A DNA stretch of 64,000 bases from Pseudomonas muyukensis (GTDB lineage Bacteria > Pseudomonadota > Gammaproteobacteria > Pseudomonadales > Pseudomonadaceae), in contig NZ_CP077073.1 of NCBI RefSeq assembly GCF_019139535.1, positions 2,198,501 through 2,262,500 of the forward strand. Direction: 5' to 3'. Positions 43,573-53,302 of the stretch are shown one piece after another (within the stretch, counting starts at the first letter, position 1; each line of letters starts with the position of its first letter). The translations under genes were made by a program, and so were the position numbers. The notes below the pieces were generated by a model. The model searched no databases, was not told where the DNA came from, and saw only the letters and a program-made list of their open reading frames with translations.

Positions 43573-43595
43573 CCTGAAACTTGAAAAGTTTCAGG
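43573..43595 (+). promoter_or_regulatory. Perfect 10-bp hairpin before aprD
   Basis: CCTGAAACTT (43573-43582) and AAGTTTCAGG (43586-43595) are exact inverse copies around GAA. It lies 7 bases after inh and 16 bases before the aprD start. No U tract, so an mRNA processing or stability element is more likely than a terminator. Confidence 0.5.
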
Positions 43596-43611
43596 TAAAC
43601 AAGGGCGAAAC

Positions 43612-45333
43612 ATGAAACTACCGAGCAAAAAGCCCGGGGCGCCTTTGTGGGCGGCACTCGGCGAATATAAATCGACCTTGATCAGCGTGGGCTGTTTCAC
43701 GGCCTTGATCAACTTGCTCATGCTGGTGCCGTCGATTTATATGCTTCAAGTGTACGACCGTGTACTGAGTTCGCAGAACACCACAACTTTGTGGATGCTG
43801 ACCCTGATGGTGGTCGGCTTCTTCGTGTATATAGGCGCGCTGGAAGCGGTGCGCAGTTTCATTGTCATCCGGGTGGGCAACCAACTGGAAAAAAGTTTTA
43901 ACCTCAAGGTCTATCGCGCGGCCTTCGAGCGCAACTTGCGCCAGCGTGATGGTGCCGCCGGACAGGCCCTGGGCGACCTGACCCAACTGCGCCAGTTCAT
44001 CACCGGCCCGGCGTTGTTCGCCTTCTTCGACGCGCCCTGGTTTCCCCTGTACCTGGCGGTGATCTTCGTCTTCAACGTCTGGCTCGGGGTGATGGCCACG
44101 GTCGGCGCATTGCTGCTGATCGCCCTGGCCGTGCTCAACGAGCGCATGACCCACGCCACCCTGGCCGCGGCCAGTGGCTTCCAGCAGCAGTCGACGCAGC
44201 TTGCCGGCAGCCAGTTGCAGAGCGCCGAGAGCATCCAGGCCATGGGCATGCTCGGCGCGCTGCGCCAGCGCTGGTTCAGCCTGCACGGGCGATTCCTCGA
44301 CCTGCAGAACCAGGCCAGTGACACCTCGGCGGTGATCACCGCCACCAGCAAGGGCCTGCGCCTGTGCCTGCAATCGCTGGTGCTGGGGCTGGGTGCGCTG
44401 CTGGTGATCGAGGGGCAGATGACCCCGGGCATGATGATCGCCGGGTCCATCCTCATGGGCCGGGTGCTGGCGCCGATCGACCAGCTGATCGCGGTGTGGA
44501 AGCAATGGAGCGGCGCCCAGCTGGCCTACCAGCGTCTGGACAGCCTGCTGCGCGAGCACCCGGAGCCACCGGCGCCGATGCCGTTGCCAGCGCCGACCGG
44601 GCAACTGAGCGTGGAGCAGATCAGCGCCGGCCCGCCCGGGCGTAACCAGGCCACCTTGCAGCAGGTGCACTTCGCCCTGGCGGCGGGGGAGTTGCTGGGG
44701 GTGCTGGGGGCCTCGGGTTCGGGCAAGTCGACCCTGGCCAAGGTCCTGGTTGGCGTGTGGCCGACCCTTGGCGGCCATGTCCGCCTGGATGGCGCCGAGC
44801 TCAGCCAGTGGGACCGCGAGGCCCTCGGCCCGCACATCGGCTACCTGCCACAGACTATCGAGCTGCTGCGCGGCAGCATCGCCGAGAACATCGCCCGCTT
44901 CGGCGAGCTGGACAGCCACAAGGTGGTCGAGGCCGCGCGCCTGGCCGGGGTCCACGAGCTGATCCTGCGCCTGCCCCAGGGCTACGACACGCGCCTGGGC
45001 GAGGAGGGCGTCGACCTGTCCGGTGGGCAGAAGCAGCGCATCGCCCTGGCCCGCGCCTTGTACGGCAACCCCAGCCTGGTGGTGCTCGACGAGCCCAACT
45101 CCAACCTCGACAGCCACGGCGAATCGGCCCTGGCCAGTGCGCTGGTGCAGCTCAAGGCGCAGGGCCGTACCGTGGTGCTGGTGACCCATCGCAGCGCGGC
45201 GCTGGCCCAGGCCGACAAGTTGCTGGTGATGAACGAAGGCCGCATGCAGGGCTTCGGGCCTGCCCGCGACATTCTCCACGCCATGGGCCAGGCCCAGGCG
45301 CAACGACCGCTGCAGGCCGGAGGTGGCGCATGA
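43612..45333 (+). CDS. aprD: Type I secretion ABC transporter AprD
   Basis: A 573-residue membrane ATPase of the PrtD/AprD group. The N-terminal six-helix region starts with [20 protein letters not shown]. The nucleotide-binding domain has Walker [10 protein letters not shown] (about residue 366), the Q-loop in YLPQTIELL, the signature [16 protein letters not shown], Walker [13 protein letters not shown], and the H-loop VTHRS. There is no C39 peptidase domain. It exports AprA with AprE and AprF. The stop overlaps the aprE start in ATGA. Confidence 0.96.
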   Translation: MKLPSKKPGAPLWAALGEYKSTLISVGCFTALINLLMLVPSIYMLQVYDRVLSSQNTTTLWMLTLMVVGFFVYIGALEAVRSFIVIRVGNQLEKSFNLKVYRAAFERNLRQRDGAAGQALGDLTQLRQFITGPALFAFFDAPWFPLYLAVIFVFNVWLGVMATVGALLLIALAVLNERMTHATLAAASGFQQQSTQLAGSQLQSAESIQAMGMLGALRQRWFSLHGRFLDLQNQASDTSAVITATSKGLRLCLQSLVLGLGALLVIEGQMTPGMMIAGSILMGRVLAPIDQLIAVWKQWSGAQLAYQRLDSLLREHPEPPAPMPLPAPTGQLSVEQISAGPPGRNQATLQQVHFALAAGELLGVLGASGSGKSTLAKVLVGVWPTLGGHVRLDGAELSQWDREALGPHIGYLPQTIELLRGSIAENIARFGELDSHKVVEAARLAGVHELILRLPQGYDTRLGEEGVDLSGGQKQRIALARALYGNPSLVVLDEPNSNLDSHGESALASALVQLKAQGRTVVLVTHRSAALAQADKLLVMNEGRMQGFGPARDILHAMGQAQAQRPLQAGGGA

Positions 45334-46622
45334 GCCGACACGAACGCGATGCCCGTTTCCATGTGCGCCTGGGCTGGGCGCTGACGCTGCTCGGCTTTGG
45401 CGGCTTCATGGCCTGGGCCAGCCTGGCGCCGCTCGACCAGGGGGTGCCGGTGCAAGGCACCGTAGTGGTTTCGGGCAAGCGCAAGGCGGTGCAGTCGATG
45501 GCGGCGGGCGTGGTCAGCCGGATCCTGGTCAGCGAGGGCCAGACGGTGCATCAGGGCGAGCCGCTGTTCCGCCTTGACGGCACCCAGGCGCAGGCCGATG
45601 TCGATGCCTTGCAGGCCCAGTACCGCATGACCCGCGCCAGCCTGGCACGCTGGCAGAGCGAGCGCGACAACCTGGCCCAGGTGCAGTTTCCCGCCGAACT
45701 GCTGGAAGATACCGACGCCCGCCTGGCGTTGATCCTCGAAGGCCAGCGGCAACTGTTCGACAGCCGTCGCCAGGCCCAGGCCCGCGAGCAGGGCGCGCTG
45801 GCGGCGAGCATCGATGGCTCCCAGGCCCAGTTGGGCGGCATGCGCCGTGCCCGTGGCGACCTGCAGGCCCAGGCCGACTCGCTGCGCGAGCAGCTCGACA
45901 GCCTGCGCCCGTTGGCCGGCGATGGCTACATCCCGCGTAACCGCGTGCTCGAGTACCAGCGCCAGTTGTCGCAGGTGCAGCGCGACCTGGCGCAGAACGC
46001 CGGCGAAAGCGCGCGCCTGGAGCAGGTGATCGTCGAGGCGCGGCTCAACCTGCAACAGCGCCGCGAGGAGTACCAGAAGGAGGTGCGCAGCCAACTGGCC
46101 GAGGCCCAGGTCAAGGCCGCGACCCTGGAGCAGCAGCTCAACTCCGCGCACTTCGAACTGCAGCACAGCGAGATCCTGGCGCCGGCCGATGGCATCGCGG
46201 TCAACCTTGGCGTGCACACCGAAGGTGCGGTGGTGCGCGCCGGCGATACCTTGCTGGAGATCGTGCCCCAGGGCACCGCGCTGGAAGTGGAAGGGCGCCT
46301 GCCGGTGAACCTGGTGGACAAGGTCGCCCTGCAGCTGCCGGTGGACATCCTGTTCACCGCCTTCAACCAGAACCGCACGCCGCGGGTCAGCGGGGAGGTG
46401 GCGCTGGTTTCCGCCGACCAGTTGATCGACGAACGCAGCGGCCAGCCGTACTACGTGCTGCGCAGCACCGTCAGCGAAGAGGCACTGGCGCGCCTGCAGG
46501 GCCTGGCGATCCGCCCGGGCATGCCGGCCGAGCTGTTCGTGCGTACCGGTGAGCGCTCGCTGCTCAACTACCTGTTCAAACCCCTGCTCGATCGCGCAGG
46601 TACCGCCTTGACCGAACAATAA
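45330..46622 (+). CDS. aprE: Type I secretion membrane fusion protein AprE
   Basis: A 430-residue HlyD-family adaptor. A short cytoplasmic end, one membrane helix ([20 protein letters not shown]), a lipoyl half ([20 protein letters not shown]), a long coiled-coil hairpin (about residues 90-270), the second lipoyl half ([20 protein letters not shown]) and a beta-barrel. It links AprD to AprF across the periplasm. The ATG overlaps the aprD stop (ATGA), so translation is coupled; the longer open frame from 44757 is inside aprD. Confidence 0.95.
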   Translation: MSRHERDARFHVRLGWALTLLGFGGFMAWASLAPLDQGVPVQGTVVVSGKRKAVQSMAAGVVSRILVSEGQTVHQGEPLFRLDGTQAQADVDALQAQYRMTRASLARWQSERDNLAQVQFPAELLEDTDARLALILEGQRQLFDSRRQAQAREQGALAASIDGSQAQLGGMRRARGDLQAQADSLREQLDSLRPLAGDGYIPRNRVLEYQRQLSQVQRDLAQNAGESARLEQVIVEARLNLQQRREEYQKEVRSQLAEAQVKAATLEQQLNSAHFELQHSEILAPADGIAVNLGVHTEGAVVRAGDTLLEIVPQGTALEVEGRLPVNLVDKVALQLPVDILFTAFNQNRTPRVSGEVALVSADQLIDERSGQPYYVLRSTVSEEALARLQGLAIRPGMPAELFVRTGERSLLNYLFKPLLDRAGTALTEQ

Positions 46623-46631
46623 GGACGCCCA

Positions 46632-47984
46632 GTGAAGAAGTACCCACTGATCGGGCTGCTGGTCGCCTGTGCCTGGCTGCCGGCAGCCACCCAGGCGGCC
46701 ATGGGGCCGTTCCAGGTCTACGAGCAGGCCCTGCGCCGCGACCCGACCTACCTCGCCGCCTTCAAGGCCCGCGAGGCGGGCCAGGAATACCGCGCCATCG
46801 GCCGCGCCGGCCTGCTGCCGAACATCTCGTACAACTACAACAAGGGGCGCAACGACTCCGAGGTGCGCTACCTGGGGGATTCGCGGCGGCAAAAGGAAGA
46901 CCGCAACTACAACAGCATGGGCTCGACCTTCATCCTCCAGCAGCCGCTGTTCGACTACGAGGCCTATTCCAGCTACCGCAAGGGCGTGGCCCAGGCGCTG
47001 TACGCCGACGAGAGTTTCCGCGACCAGAGCCAGCAACTGCTGGTGCGGGTGATGACCAGCTACACCCAGGCGCTGTTCGCCCAGGACCAGATCGCCATCA
47101 GTGTTGCCAGCAAGCAGGCCTACCGCCAGCAGTTCCAGCAGAACCAGCGGCTGTTCGACGCCGGCGAAGGCACGCGCACCGACATTCTCGAAGCCCAGGC
47201 CCGCTATGAACTGGCCGATGCCGAAGAGATCCAGGCGCGCAACGACCAGGACGCCGCCCTGCGCGAGCTGGGCGCGTTGATCGGCGAGCCGGCGGTGCGG
47301 GTCGAGGACCTGGCGCCGCTGCGCGTCGACTTCGCCTTGCCGGTGGTCGACCCGAGCGGCTACGAGGCCTGGCAGGAGCGCGCGCTGGCCAACAACCCGC
47401 AGCTGGCCTCATCGCGCCAGGCGCTGGATGTGGCGCGTTACGAAGTGGAGCGCAACCGCGCCGGGCACCTGCCCAAGGTCACCGCCTTCGCCACCTCGCG
47501 GCGCCAGGAGTCGGACAGCGGCAACACCTACAACCAGCGCTACGACACCAATACCGTGGGCATCGAGGTCAGCGTGCCGATCTTCGCCGGCGGCGGGGTG
47601 ATGGCCTCGACCCGCCAGGCCAGCCGGCACCTGGAGCAGGCCGAGTACGAGCTGGACGGCAACACCCGCAGCGCGCTGATCGAACTGCGCAAGCAGTACA
47701 ACGCCTGCCAGTCCGGCGCCAGCCGCCTGCGTGCCTATGAGCGGGCGCTGGTGGCGGCCGAGGCGCTGGTGGTGTCCACGCGCAAGAGCGTGCAAGGGGG
47801 CGAGCGGGTCAACCTCGACGTGCTCAACGCCGAGCAGCAGTTGGCCACCACTCGCCGCGACCTGGCCCAGGCGCGCTACGACTACCTGCTGGCGTGGATC
47901 AAGCTGCACTACCAGGCGGGGATGCTCAGCGAAACGCAACTGGCACGGGTGGATGAAGCGTTCATCGAGGGCAAGTCAGGCTGA
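46632..47984 (+). CDS. aprF: TolC-family outer membrane channel AprF
   Basis: A 450-residue TolC-like protein. A signal peptide (LIGLLVACAWLPAATQA) is followed by two TolC repeats; typical stretches are FQVYEQALRRDPTYLAAF, AQARYELADAEEIQARND and NVGIEVSVPIFAGGGV-like text (VGIEVSVPIFAGGGVM). It completes the AprDEF exporter. The start is GTG at 46632, 10 bases after the aprE stop with AATAAGGA upstream. No further protease or lipase gene follows, unlike longer apr loci in P. fluorescens. Confidence 0.95.
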   Translation: MKKYPLIGLLVACAWLPAATQAAMGPFQVYEQALRRDPTYLAAFKAREAGQEYRAIGRAGLLPNISYNYNKGRNDSEVRYLGDSRRQKEDRNYNSMGSTFILQQPLFDYEAYSSYRKGVAQALYADESFRDQSQQLLVRVMTSYTQALFAQDQIAISVASKQAYRQQFQQNQRLFDAGEGTRTDILEAQARYELADAEEIQARNDQDAALRELGALIGEPAVRVEDLAPLRVDFALPVVDPSGYEAWQERALANNPQLASSRQALDVARYEVERNRAGHLPKVTAFATSRRQESDSGNTYNQRYDTNTVGIEVSVPIFAGGGVMASTRQASRHLEQAEYELDGNTRSALIELRKQYNACQSGASRLRAYERALVAAEALVVSTRKSVQGGERVNLDVLNAEQQLATTRRDLAQARYDYLLAWIKLHYQAGMLSETQLARVDEAFIEGKSG

Positions 47985-48002
47985 CCAGGCATGCACAAAT
48001 CT

Positions 48003-48119
48003 CTGTAGGAGCGGCCTTGTGTCGCGAAAGGGCCGCGTAGCGGCCCCGGCGATATCAGCTTGATGCACGAATCCTGGGGCGCTACGCGGCCCTTTCGCGA
48101 CACAAGGCCGCTCCTACAG
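48003..48119. repeat. REP pair, GGAGCGGCCTTGTGTCGCG type, convergent junction
   Basis: TGTAGGAGCGGCCTTGTGTC and GACACAAGGCCGCTCCTACA are exact inverse arms with GGGCCGCGTAGCGGCCCC in between. This is the cleanest copy in the window. It lies between aprF and the convergent MFS gene. Confidence 0.85.
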
Positions 48120-49313
48120 GGGGGATATCCCGACGCTCAGGCGTTTCCCCCGCTTGCGCTCAGCCAGCCCCCACACCACCAGCGCCAGCGCACCGATCAC
48201 CAGTCCGGCCACCACGATCCCATCCCAGCCATGCACCTCGAACAGCTGTGTCCCCAGCAACGACCCCAGCGCCCCGCCAATGAAGTAACAGGTGATATAC
48301 CCGGCATTGAGCCGTGTGCGCGCCTCGGGGCGCAGCACGATCACCGCGTTCTGGTTGCTCACATGCACCAGCTGCACCGCCAGGTCGAGCAGCAGCACCC
48401 CCACCAGCAACGCCGCCAGCGAACTTTGCGCGAAGCCCAGCGGCAGCCACGCCAGCAACAACGCCACCAGGCCAACGGTGGTGCCCAGCGGGCCCTTGCC
48501 GCGGTCGGCCAGGCGCCCGGCCCAGTTGGCCGCCAGCGCGCCCACCGCCCCGGCCAGGCCGAACAGGCCGATCACCGCGTCCGAGTAGTGGTAGGGCGCA
48601 TCGCTCAGCAGGAATGCCAGCGGCGTCCAGAACAAGGCGAACAGGCTGAACGCCAGCAGCCCGAGCAGCGAACGCAGGCGCAGCACCGGCTCCTCGAGGA
48701 ACAGGCGAAACACCGAGCCGATCAGCGCCGGGTACTTCAACCCGGCGTGGCTGTGGTGCTGCGGCAGGCTGCGGTACAGGGCCAGGGCGCTGAGCGCCAT
48801 CAGCAGCGCCGCCAGCACATAGATGCTGCGCCAGCCGCCCAGCTCGGCCATGAAGCCTGCGGCGGTGCGCGCCAGCAAGATGCCCAGCAGCAGGCCGCTC
48901 ATCAGCGTGCCCACGGCGCGACCGCGTTGCTCCGGGGCACTGAGGGCGGCGGCCATGGGCACCAGCACTTGCGCCACCACCGAGAACAACCCGGTCAGCG
49001 CGGTGCCGAACAGCAGCCACGGCAGGTTCGGCGCGCAAGCGCTGATCACCAGGCCGGCGGTGGCGATCAGTACCATGGTCACGATCAGCCGGCGCTGTTC
49101 GAACAGGTCGCCCAGCGGCGCCAGCAGCAACAGCCCGGCGCCGTAGCTGAGCTGGGCGGCGATGACGATGGTGCCGGCGCTGGCGGTGCTCAGGCCGAAC
49201 TGCTGGGCGATGCTGTGCAGCAGCGGCTGGGCGTAGTAGTTGCTGGCCACGGCCAGGCCGGTGGCGGTGGCCATCAGCAGGATCAGGGCGCGACCGAGAG
49301 TCGGGGAGTTCAT
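48114..49313 (-). CDS. MFS transporter, YbcL/sugar-efflux-like
   Basis: A 399-residue transporter with about 12 helices. It starts MNSPTLGRALILLMATATGL and has NYYAQPLLHSIAQQF, a stretch typical of the DHA1 efflux group, the motif LGDLFEQRRLIV and RGRAVGTLMSGLLLGIL. I start at 49313 rather than 22 codons upstream. It is divergent from a LysR gene with 108 bp between, which suggests LysR control of this pump. Its 3' end slightly overlaps the REP arm. Confidence 0.9.
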   Translation of the reverse strand: MNSPTLGRALILLMATATGLAVASNYYAQPLLHSIAQQFGLSTASAGTIVIAAQLSYGAGLLLLAPLGDLFEQRRLIVTMVLIATAGLVISACAPNLPWLLFGTALTGLFSVVAQVLVPMAAALSAPEQRGRAVGTLMSGLLLGILLARTAAGFMAELGGWRSIYVLAALLMALSALALYRSLPQHHSHAGLKYPALIGSVFRLFLEEPVLRLRSLLGLLAFSLFALFWTPLAFLLSDAPYHYSDAVIGLFGLAGAVGALAANWAGRLADRGKGPLGTTVGLVALLLAWLPLGFAQSSLAALLVGVLLLDLAVQLVHVSNQNAVIVLRPEARTRLNAGYITCYFIGGALGSLLGTQLFEVHGWDGIVVAGLVIGALALVVWGLAERKRGKRLSVGISPL

Positions 49314-49421
49314 GGGCAGTCTCGTTGCAGGCAAGGTTGTGTGGTGGCAAGTATCAGGAAGTGTCTTGCATGACACCAATGTATAGTTTTCAACTTATCC
49401 ATCTTGAAAGCAGATAGATCG

Positions 49422-50300
49422 ATGAACCTCAAGCAGCTCGAATATGCCCTGGCCGTGGCCGACAGTGGCAGCTTCACCCGCGCCGCCGAGCGTTGCCATG
49501 TGGTGCAGTCGGCCCTCAGCCACCAGGTGGCGCGCCTGGAGGCGCAGTTGGGGGTGAGCCTGTTCGAGCGCAGCTCGCGGCGCGTGCGCCTGACCCCGGC
49601 CGGCGAGGCCTTCGTGCTCAGCGCCCGGCCGGCGGTGGCGGCGGCCAGGCGGGTGGCCGAGGATGTCGCGGCCGCCTGCGGACAGGTGCGTGGGCGCCTG
49701 TCGATCGGCGAAATCAGCTCGCTCACGGCGCTGGATTTGGTCGATCTGCTGGCGGTGTTCCACCAGCGTTATCCGGATGTCGACGTGCGCTGGTTGAACG
49801 CCAAGAGCGAGCTGCTGTTGGCCGATGTGTGCGAGCGGCGCCTGGACGTCGGCTTCATCGGGTTGTGGCCGGGCGAAGTGCTGCACGGTGTGCAGCACCG
49901 GTTGTTGGCGCGGGAGGAACTGGTGGCGGTGTTGCCGCCTGCCCATGCGCTGGCGGGCAAGGCGCAGCTGGCCCTGGCCGAGCTGGCCGACGAGGTGCTG
50001 GTGGACTTTCCCGAGGGCACCGGGGCGCGTCGGCAGACCGACGAGGCGTTCCAGGCGGCAGGGTTGCGGCATCGGGTGCAATTCGAAATCGGCCATATTC
50101 GCCTGGTGGAAAAGTTCGTCCAGCGGAGCATGGCCGTTGGCCTGGTCCCCGAGCGTATCGCTCGGGGCTTCAAGGATGTTGTCATGGTGCCGCTGGTGGA
50201 TGCGCCGGTGCGGCATCTGTATGCAGTCTGGTCGGCGAGCCCCACGCCGGCGGCGCGGGCGTTTCTCGACGTAATGGAACAGAGCCTCCCATCGACCTGA
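49422..50300 (+). CDS. LysR-type regulator of the divergent MFS gene (probable)
   Basis: A 292-residue LTTR. The N-terminal HTH reads MNLKQLEYALAVADSGSFTR with AAERCHVVQSALSHQVARLE, then the effector domain (RGRLSIGEISSLTALDLVDL, VDFPEGTGARRQTDEAF). The ATG at 49422 fits the family start, though the ribosome site is weak. LTTRs usually control the gene they diverge from; the MFS transporter is the best target. The ligand is unknown. Confidence 0.9.
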   Translation: MNLKQLEYALAVADSGSFTRAAERCHVVQSALSHQVARLEAQLGVSLFERSSRRVRLTPAGEAFVLSARPAVAAARRVAEDVAAACGQVRGRLSIGEISSLTALDLVDLLAVFHQRYPDVDVRWLNAKSELLLADVCERRLDVGFIGLWPGEVLHGVQHRLLAREELVAVLPPAHALAGKAQLALAELADEVLVDFPEGTGARRQTDEAFQAAGLRHRVQFEIGHIRLVEKFVQRSMAVGLVPERIARGFKDVVMVPLVDAPVRHLYAVWSASPTPAARAFLDVMEQSLPST

Positions 50301-50307
50301 TGTTCCC

Positions 50308-50442
50308 CTGTAGGAGCGGCCTTGTGTCGCGAAAGGGCTGCATAGCAGCCCCAGGATTTCAGCATTGGCGCTTGGATTGCCGAGGCCGCTGCGCAGCCCT
50401 TTCCGACCGGTCCGACGCCTCGGCGAGGCCGCTCCTACAAGG
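50308..50442. repeat. REP pair with one ordinary and one variant arm
   Basis: Left arm TGTAGGAGCGGCCTTGTGTC; right arm GGCGAGGCCGCTCCTACA with inner TTTCCGACCGGTCCGACGCC. It mirrors the mixed pair at 15071. It lies between convergent LysR and SDR genes. Confidence 0.8.
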
Positions 50443-50453
50443 GATGTGGTGAG

Positions 50454-51203
50454 TCAGGCCGCGAACCCACCATCGGCCAGCAGGCTTGCCCCGGTGATGT
50501 AGCCGGCCTCAGGCCCAGCCAGGTAGGCGACGAAACTGGCGATCTCGTCCACCTGCCCATAGCGCCCGATCGCCATCAACGGGATCAGGCTGTCGGCGAA
50601 CGCGCCGCTGGCCGGGTTCATGTCGGTGTCCACCGGCCCCGGTTGCACGTTGTTGACGGTGATCCCCTGCGGCCCCAGATCGCGCGCCAGGCCCTTGGTC
50701 AGGCCGACCAGCGCCGACTTGCTCATGGCGTAGGGGGCGCCGCCGGCGAAGGGCATGCGCTCGGCGTTGGTGCTGCCGATATTGATGATGCGCCCGCCCT
50801 GGCCCATGTGCTGCACCGCGGCCTGGGTGGCGACGAACACGCTGCGCACGTTGACCGCCAGCAGGCGATCGAACTCGCCAAGGTCGAACTCGGCCACCGG
50901 CGCCACCGCCAGCACACCGGCGTTGTTGACCAGGATATCCAGGCCACCGAAGGCCTGGGCGGTGTCGGCCACGGCTTGTTGCACGGCGCTGGCATCGGCG
51001 CTGTCGGCGCGCAGGGCCAAGGCCTGGCCGCCGTTGTCGTTGATCTGCGTGACCAGGGCCTGGGCCACCGTAGCGGAGCTGACATAGGTGAAGGCGACCT
51101 TGGCGCCGTCGCGGGCCAGACGGCGGACGATGGCCGCGCCGATACCACGGGAGCCGCCCTGGACCAGGGCCACCTTGCCGGTGAGGGGAAGTTGCTGGGA
51201 CAT
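50454..51203 (-). CDS. SDR family oxidoreductase (3-oxoacyl-ACP reductase-like)
   Basis: A 249-residue classical SDR: cofactor loop VQGGSRGIGAAIVRRLA, NNAGVLAVAP, the catalytic Ser in INIGSTNAERMPF, and YAMSKSALVGLTKGLARDLG with the Tyr-x3-Lys. Absence of an acidic residue after strand 2 (FTYVSSAT) suggests NADP. It is divergent from a LysR regulator, 123 bp away, and may be its target. Substrate unknown. Confidence 0.92.
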   Translation of the reverse strand: MSQQLPLTGKVALVQGGSRGIGAAIVRRLARDGAKVAFTYVSSATVAQALVTQINDNGGQALALRADSADASAVQQAVADTAQAFGGLDILVNNAGVLAVAPVAEFDLGEFDRLLAVNVRSVFVATQAAVQHMGQGGRIINIGSTNAERMPFAGGAPYAMSKSALVGLTKGLARDLGPQGITVNNVQPGPVDTDMNPASGAFADSLIPLMAIGRYGQVDEIASFVAYLAGPEAGYITGASLLADGGFAA

Positions 51204-51326
51204 GCTGATCTCCTGCGTTCAAGCCAGGCCGGATGCCTTGGATGGACGCAGTATCGACCTTGGATTACCTGCTGATAAGATGGCAATCACGATATGCAGA
51301 GTAAACCTTTGGTTGGTAATAGCCCT

Positions 51327-52250
51327 ATGGAATCGTTCAGCAGCCTCGAGTGTTTCGTCCGTAGCGCCGAGGTCGGCAGCTTTGCCGAAGCGGCCCGGCG
51401 CCTGTCCCTGACCCCGGCGGCAGTGGGCAAGAACGTCGCTCAGTTGGAGGCCCGCCTGGGGGTACGGCTGTTCCAGCGCAGCACGCGCAAGCTGACCCTG
51501 ACCGAGGCCGGGCAGCGATTTTTGGGTGAGGTCAGCGACAGCTTGCGCACCATCCAGTACGCCATGGCCAACCTGGCCAGTGCCGAAGGCCAGCCGGCCG
51601 GTTTGCTGCGGGTGAGCATGGGTACGGTGTTCGGGCGCCTCTACGTGCTGCCGCTGTTGGCCGAGTTCCTGCGCCGTTACCCGGCGATCACCCCCGACTG
51701 GCACTTCGACAATCGCCAGGTGGACCTGATCGGCCAGGGCTTCGATGCCGCCATCGGCGGCGGTTTCGAGCTGCCGCCGGGGGTGGTGGCGCGCAAGCTG
51801 ACCCCGGCGCACCGGGTGCTGGTGGCCGCCCCAGCCTACCTGCAGCGCTGCCCGCCGATCGAACATCCGCAGGGGCTGCAGCGTCATGCCGGTATCCTGA
51901 TCCGTTCGCCGCAGACCGGACGGGTACGGGCCTGGCCGTTGACCAGTCGCTGGCAGGAGCAGTGCCCGTTGCAACTGCCGCAGAGCATGACCATGAGCGA
52001 TTCCGACGCCGCCTGCGCAGTGGCCGAGCAGGGGCTGGGCATCGCCCTGGTGAGCCTGCCGTTCGCGCTGGCGTATTTGAACACGGGGCGTTTGGTCCGG
52101 GTGTTGCCGGACTGGTATGTGGATGATGGGCACATCAGCCTGTACTACGCCGAGCACAAGTTGCTGCCGGGCAAGACTCGGGCGTTCATCGACTATGTCG
52201 TGGAGCGTTTCGCCGAGCAGGGGTTGGCCAGGCAGTTCAATGCCCTGTAG
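51327..52250 (+). CDS. LysR-type transcription regulator
   Basis: A 307-residue LTTR starting MESFSSLECFVRSAEVGSFA with AARRLSLTPAAVGKNVAQLE in the HTH. The effector domain includes LLRVSMGTVFGRLYVLPLL, and SDSDAACAVAEQGLGIALV typical of the CrgA-like group. ATG 51327 is chosen; 11 more codons are open upstream but do not match the family. It is divergent from the SDR gene. Confidence 0.9.
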   Translation: MESFSSLECFVRSAEVGSFAEAARRLSLTPAAVGKNVAQLEARLGVRLFQRSTRKLTLTEAGQRFLGEVSDSLRTIQYAMANLASAEGQPAGLLRVSMGTVFGRLYVLPLLAEFLRRYPAITPDWHFDNRQVDLIGQGFDAAIGGGFELPPGVVARKLTPAHRVLVAAPAYLQRCPPIEHPQGLQRHAGILIRSPQTGRVRAWPLTSRWQEQCPLQLPQSMTMSDSDAACAVAEQGLGIALVSLPFALAYLNTGRLVRVLPDWYVDDGHISLYYAEHKLLPGKTRAFIDYVVERFAEQGLARQFNAL

Positions 52251-52277
52251 GGCCAGCCTTGCTGGCGCCTACAGGGT
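52246..52277. repeat. Short REP remnant
   Basis: CTGTAGGGCCAGCCTTGCTG and GGCGCCTACAG form a compact palindrome that begins inside the LysR stop region and ends before the convergent GreAB-like gene. Confidence 0.55.
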
Positions 52278-52283
52278 GCGGCG

Positions 52284-52766
52284 TCAGCTGACGTCGATGA
52301 TGAATTGAACCTGCGCCAGCCCATTGACCACCAGGCTGATCTCGTCATCCACCCGCTTGCCGAGCAGTTGCTGGCCCAGCGGCGCACGCGGGGTGATCAC
52401 CGTCACCTGCTCGGCGCCTTCGCCAATCTTCAACCCGGCGCCCTCGGGCCCGAGGAACAGCTGGCGTTGCTGGCCCGCCTCATCTTCGAGGGTCACCCGG
52501 CAACCGATCTGGATTCCCCGTGCCGGGTCGTAATCGCGCAGCAGCAATTGCTGATAGGTGACCAGCGCCTGGCGGATCTCGGCGGTGCGCCGCGCCTGCC
52601 CGGTGGCCAGGTACGACGCCTCCAGCCCCAGGGTGTCGTACTTGTTCTCGGCGATGTTTTCTTCGGCGGTGGCGGCCTCGTAGGCGGTCTGGGCGGCGCG
52701 GCGCAGCACCTGCATGTCCTGTTCGAGGGTGGCGACGATGCGTTGCAGCAGGGCGGGTTTGTCCAT
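52284..52766 (-). CDS. GreA/GreB-family transcription elongation factor-like protein
   Basis: A 160-residue protein with the two-part Gre layout: an N-terminal coiled coil (LLQRIVATLEQDMQVLRRAA, then ENIAENKYDTLGLEASYLAT) and a C-terminal FKBP-like domain (VTVITPRAPLGQQLLGKRVD). Gre factors enter the RNA polymerase secondary channel and help cleave back-tracked RNA through acidic tip residues. The tip here differs from GreA/GreB proper, so it may be a Gre-like factor with another effect. It follows a 132-residue membrane protein gene by 2 bp on the same strand. Confidence 0.85.
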   Translation of the reverse strand: MDKPALLQRIVATLEQDMQVLRRAAQTAYEAATAEENIAENKYDTLGLEASYLATGQARRTAEIRQALVTYQQLLLRDYDPARGIQIGCRVTLEDEAGQQRQLFLGPEGAGLKIGEGAEQVTVITPRAPLGQQLLGKRVDDEISLVVNGLAQVQFIIDVS

Positions 52767-52768
52767 GG

Positions 52769-53167
52769 TCAGTAGCAGAACTCCAGGACGTTGGCCTGGC
52801 TCTTGTCGGTCGGCGCGGTACGGTTCTGTTGCAGCCAGAACTGGCACTTGGGGCTGTTCAGGTTGCGCGGGTTGCCCTGGGCGGCCTCGGCGGCCTGTTG
52901 CAGCTCTTGCTGGTGGAGGATCTGCTGGTAACGTTCGAACATCTGCGCCTGGGCGTCTTCGCTCGGTGCTGGCGCGTGGACCGGCGCAGGTTGCAGCAAG
53001 GCAGGGGCTGCGGCCTCGAGCAGCGGTTGTGCCTGTTCGGGCCACAGGCGCTGGGCCAGCCACAGGCTCAGGGCGATGGCCACGGCGCCGAGCCACAGGC
53101 CGAAGGCCACGCACAGGATCAACTGCACGGGCTTCAAGGTAATCCTAAGTTCGCGGGGGCGGGGCAT
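52769..53167 (-). CDS. Hypothetical single-pass membrane protein, 132 aa
   Basis: Not a family I recognise. It has a basic N-terminus (MPRPRELRITLKPVQ), one membrane helix (LILCVAFGLWLGAVAIALSL), a Pro/Ala linker (LLQPAPVHAPAPSED), a Gln-rich helix (YQQILHQQELQQAAEAAQ) and a small end with Cys residues in SPKCQFWLQ and EFCY. Topology puts this end in the periplasm, where the two Cys could form a disulfide. It is 2 bp from the GreAB-like gene, so co-translation is likely. ATG 53167 has AGGAGG upstream. Confidence 0.72.
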   Translation of the reverse strand: MPRPRELRITLKPVQLILCVAFGLWLGAVAIALSLWLAQRLWPEQAQPLLEAAAPALLQPAPVHAPAPSEDAQAQMFERYQQILHQQELQQAAEAAQGNPRNLNSPKCQFWLQQNRTAPTDKSQANVLEFCY

Positions 53168-53302
53168 GGCGGCCTCCTGGCAGGCGGGTCGAGGGTGCCA
53201 TTGTCGCATGGCCCGGCAGTTATTTTCAGTGCCATGCTTTTGTCTGCGGGCATTTGCCCGCACAATCCGCGGTCTTTTTTTCGCAGGCATCGGAACCTGG
53301 CC

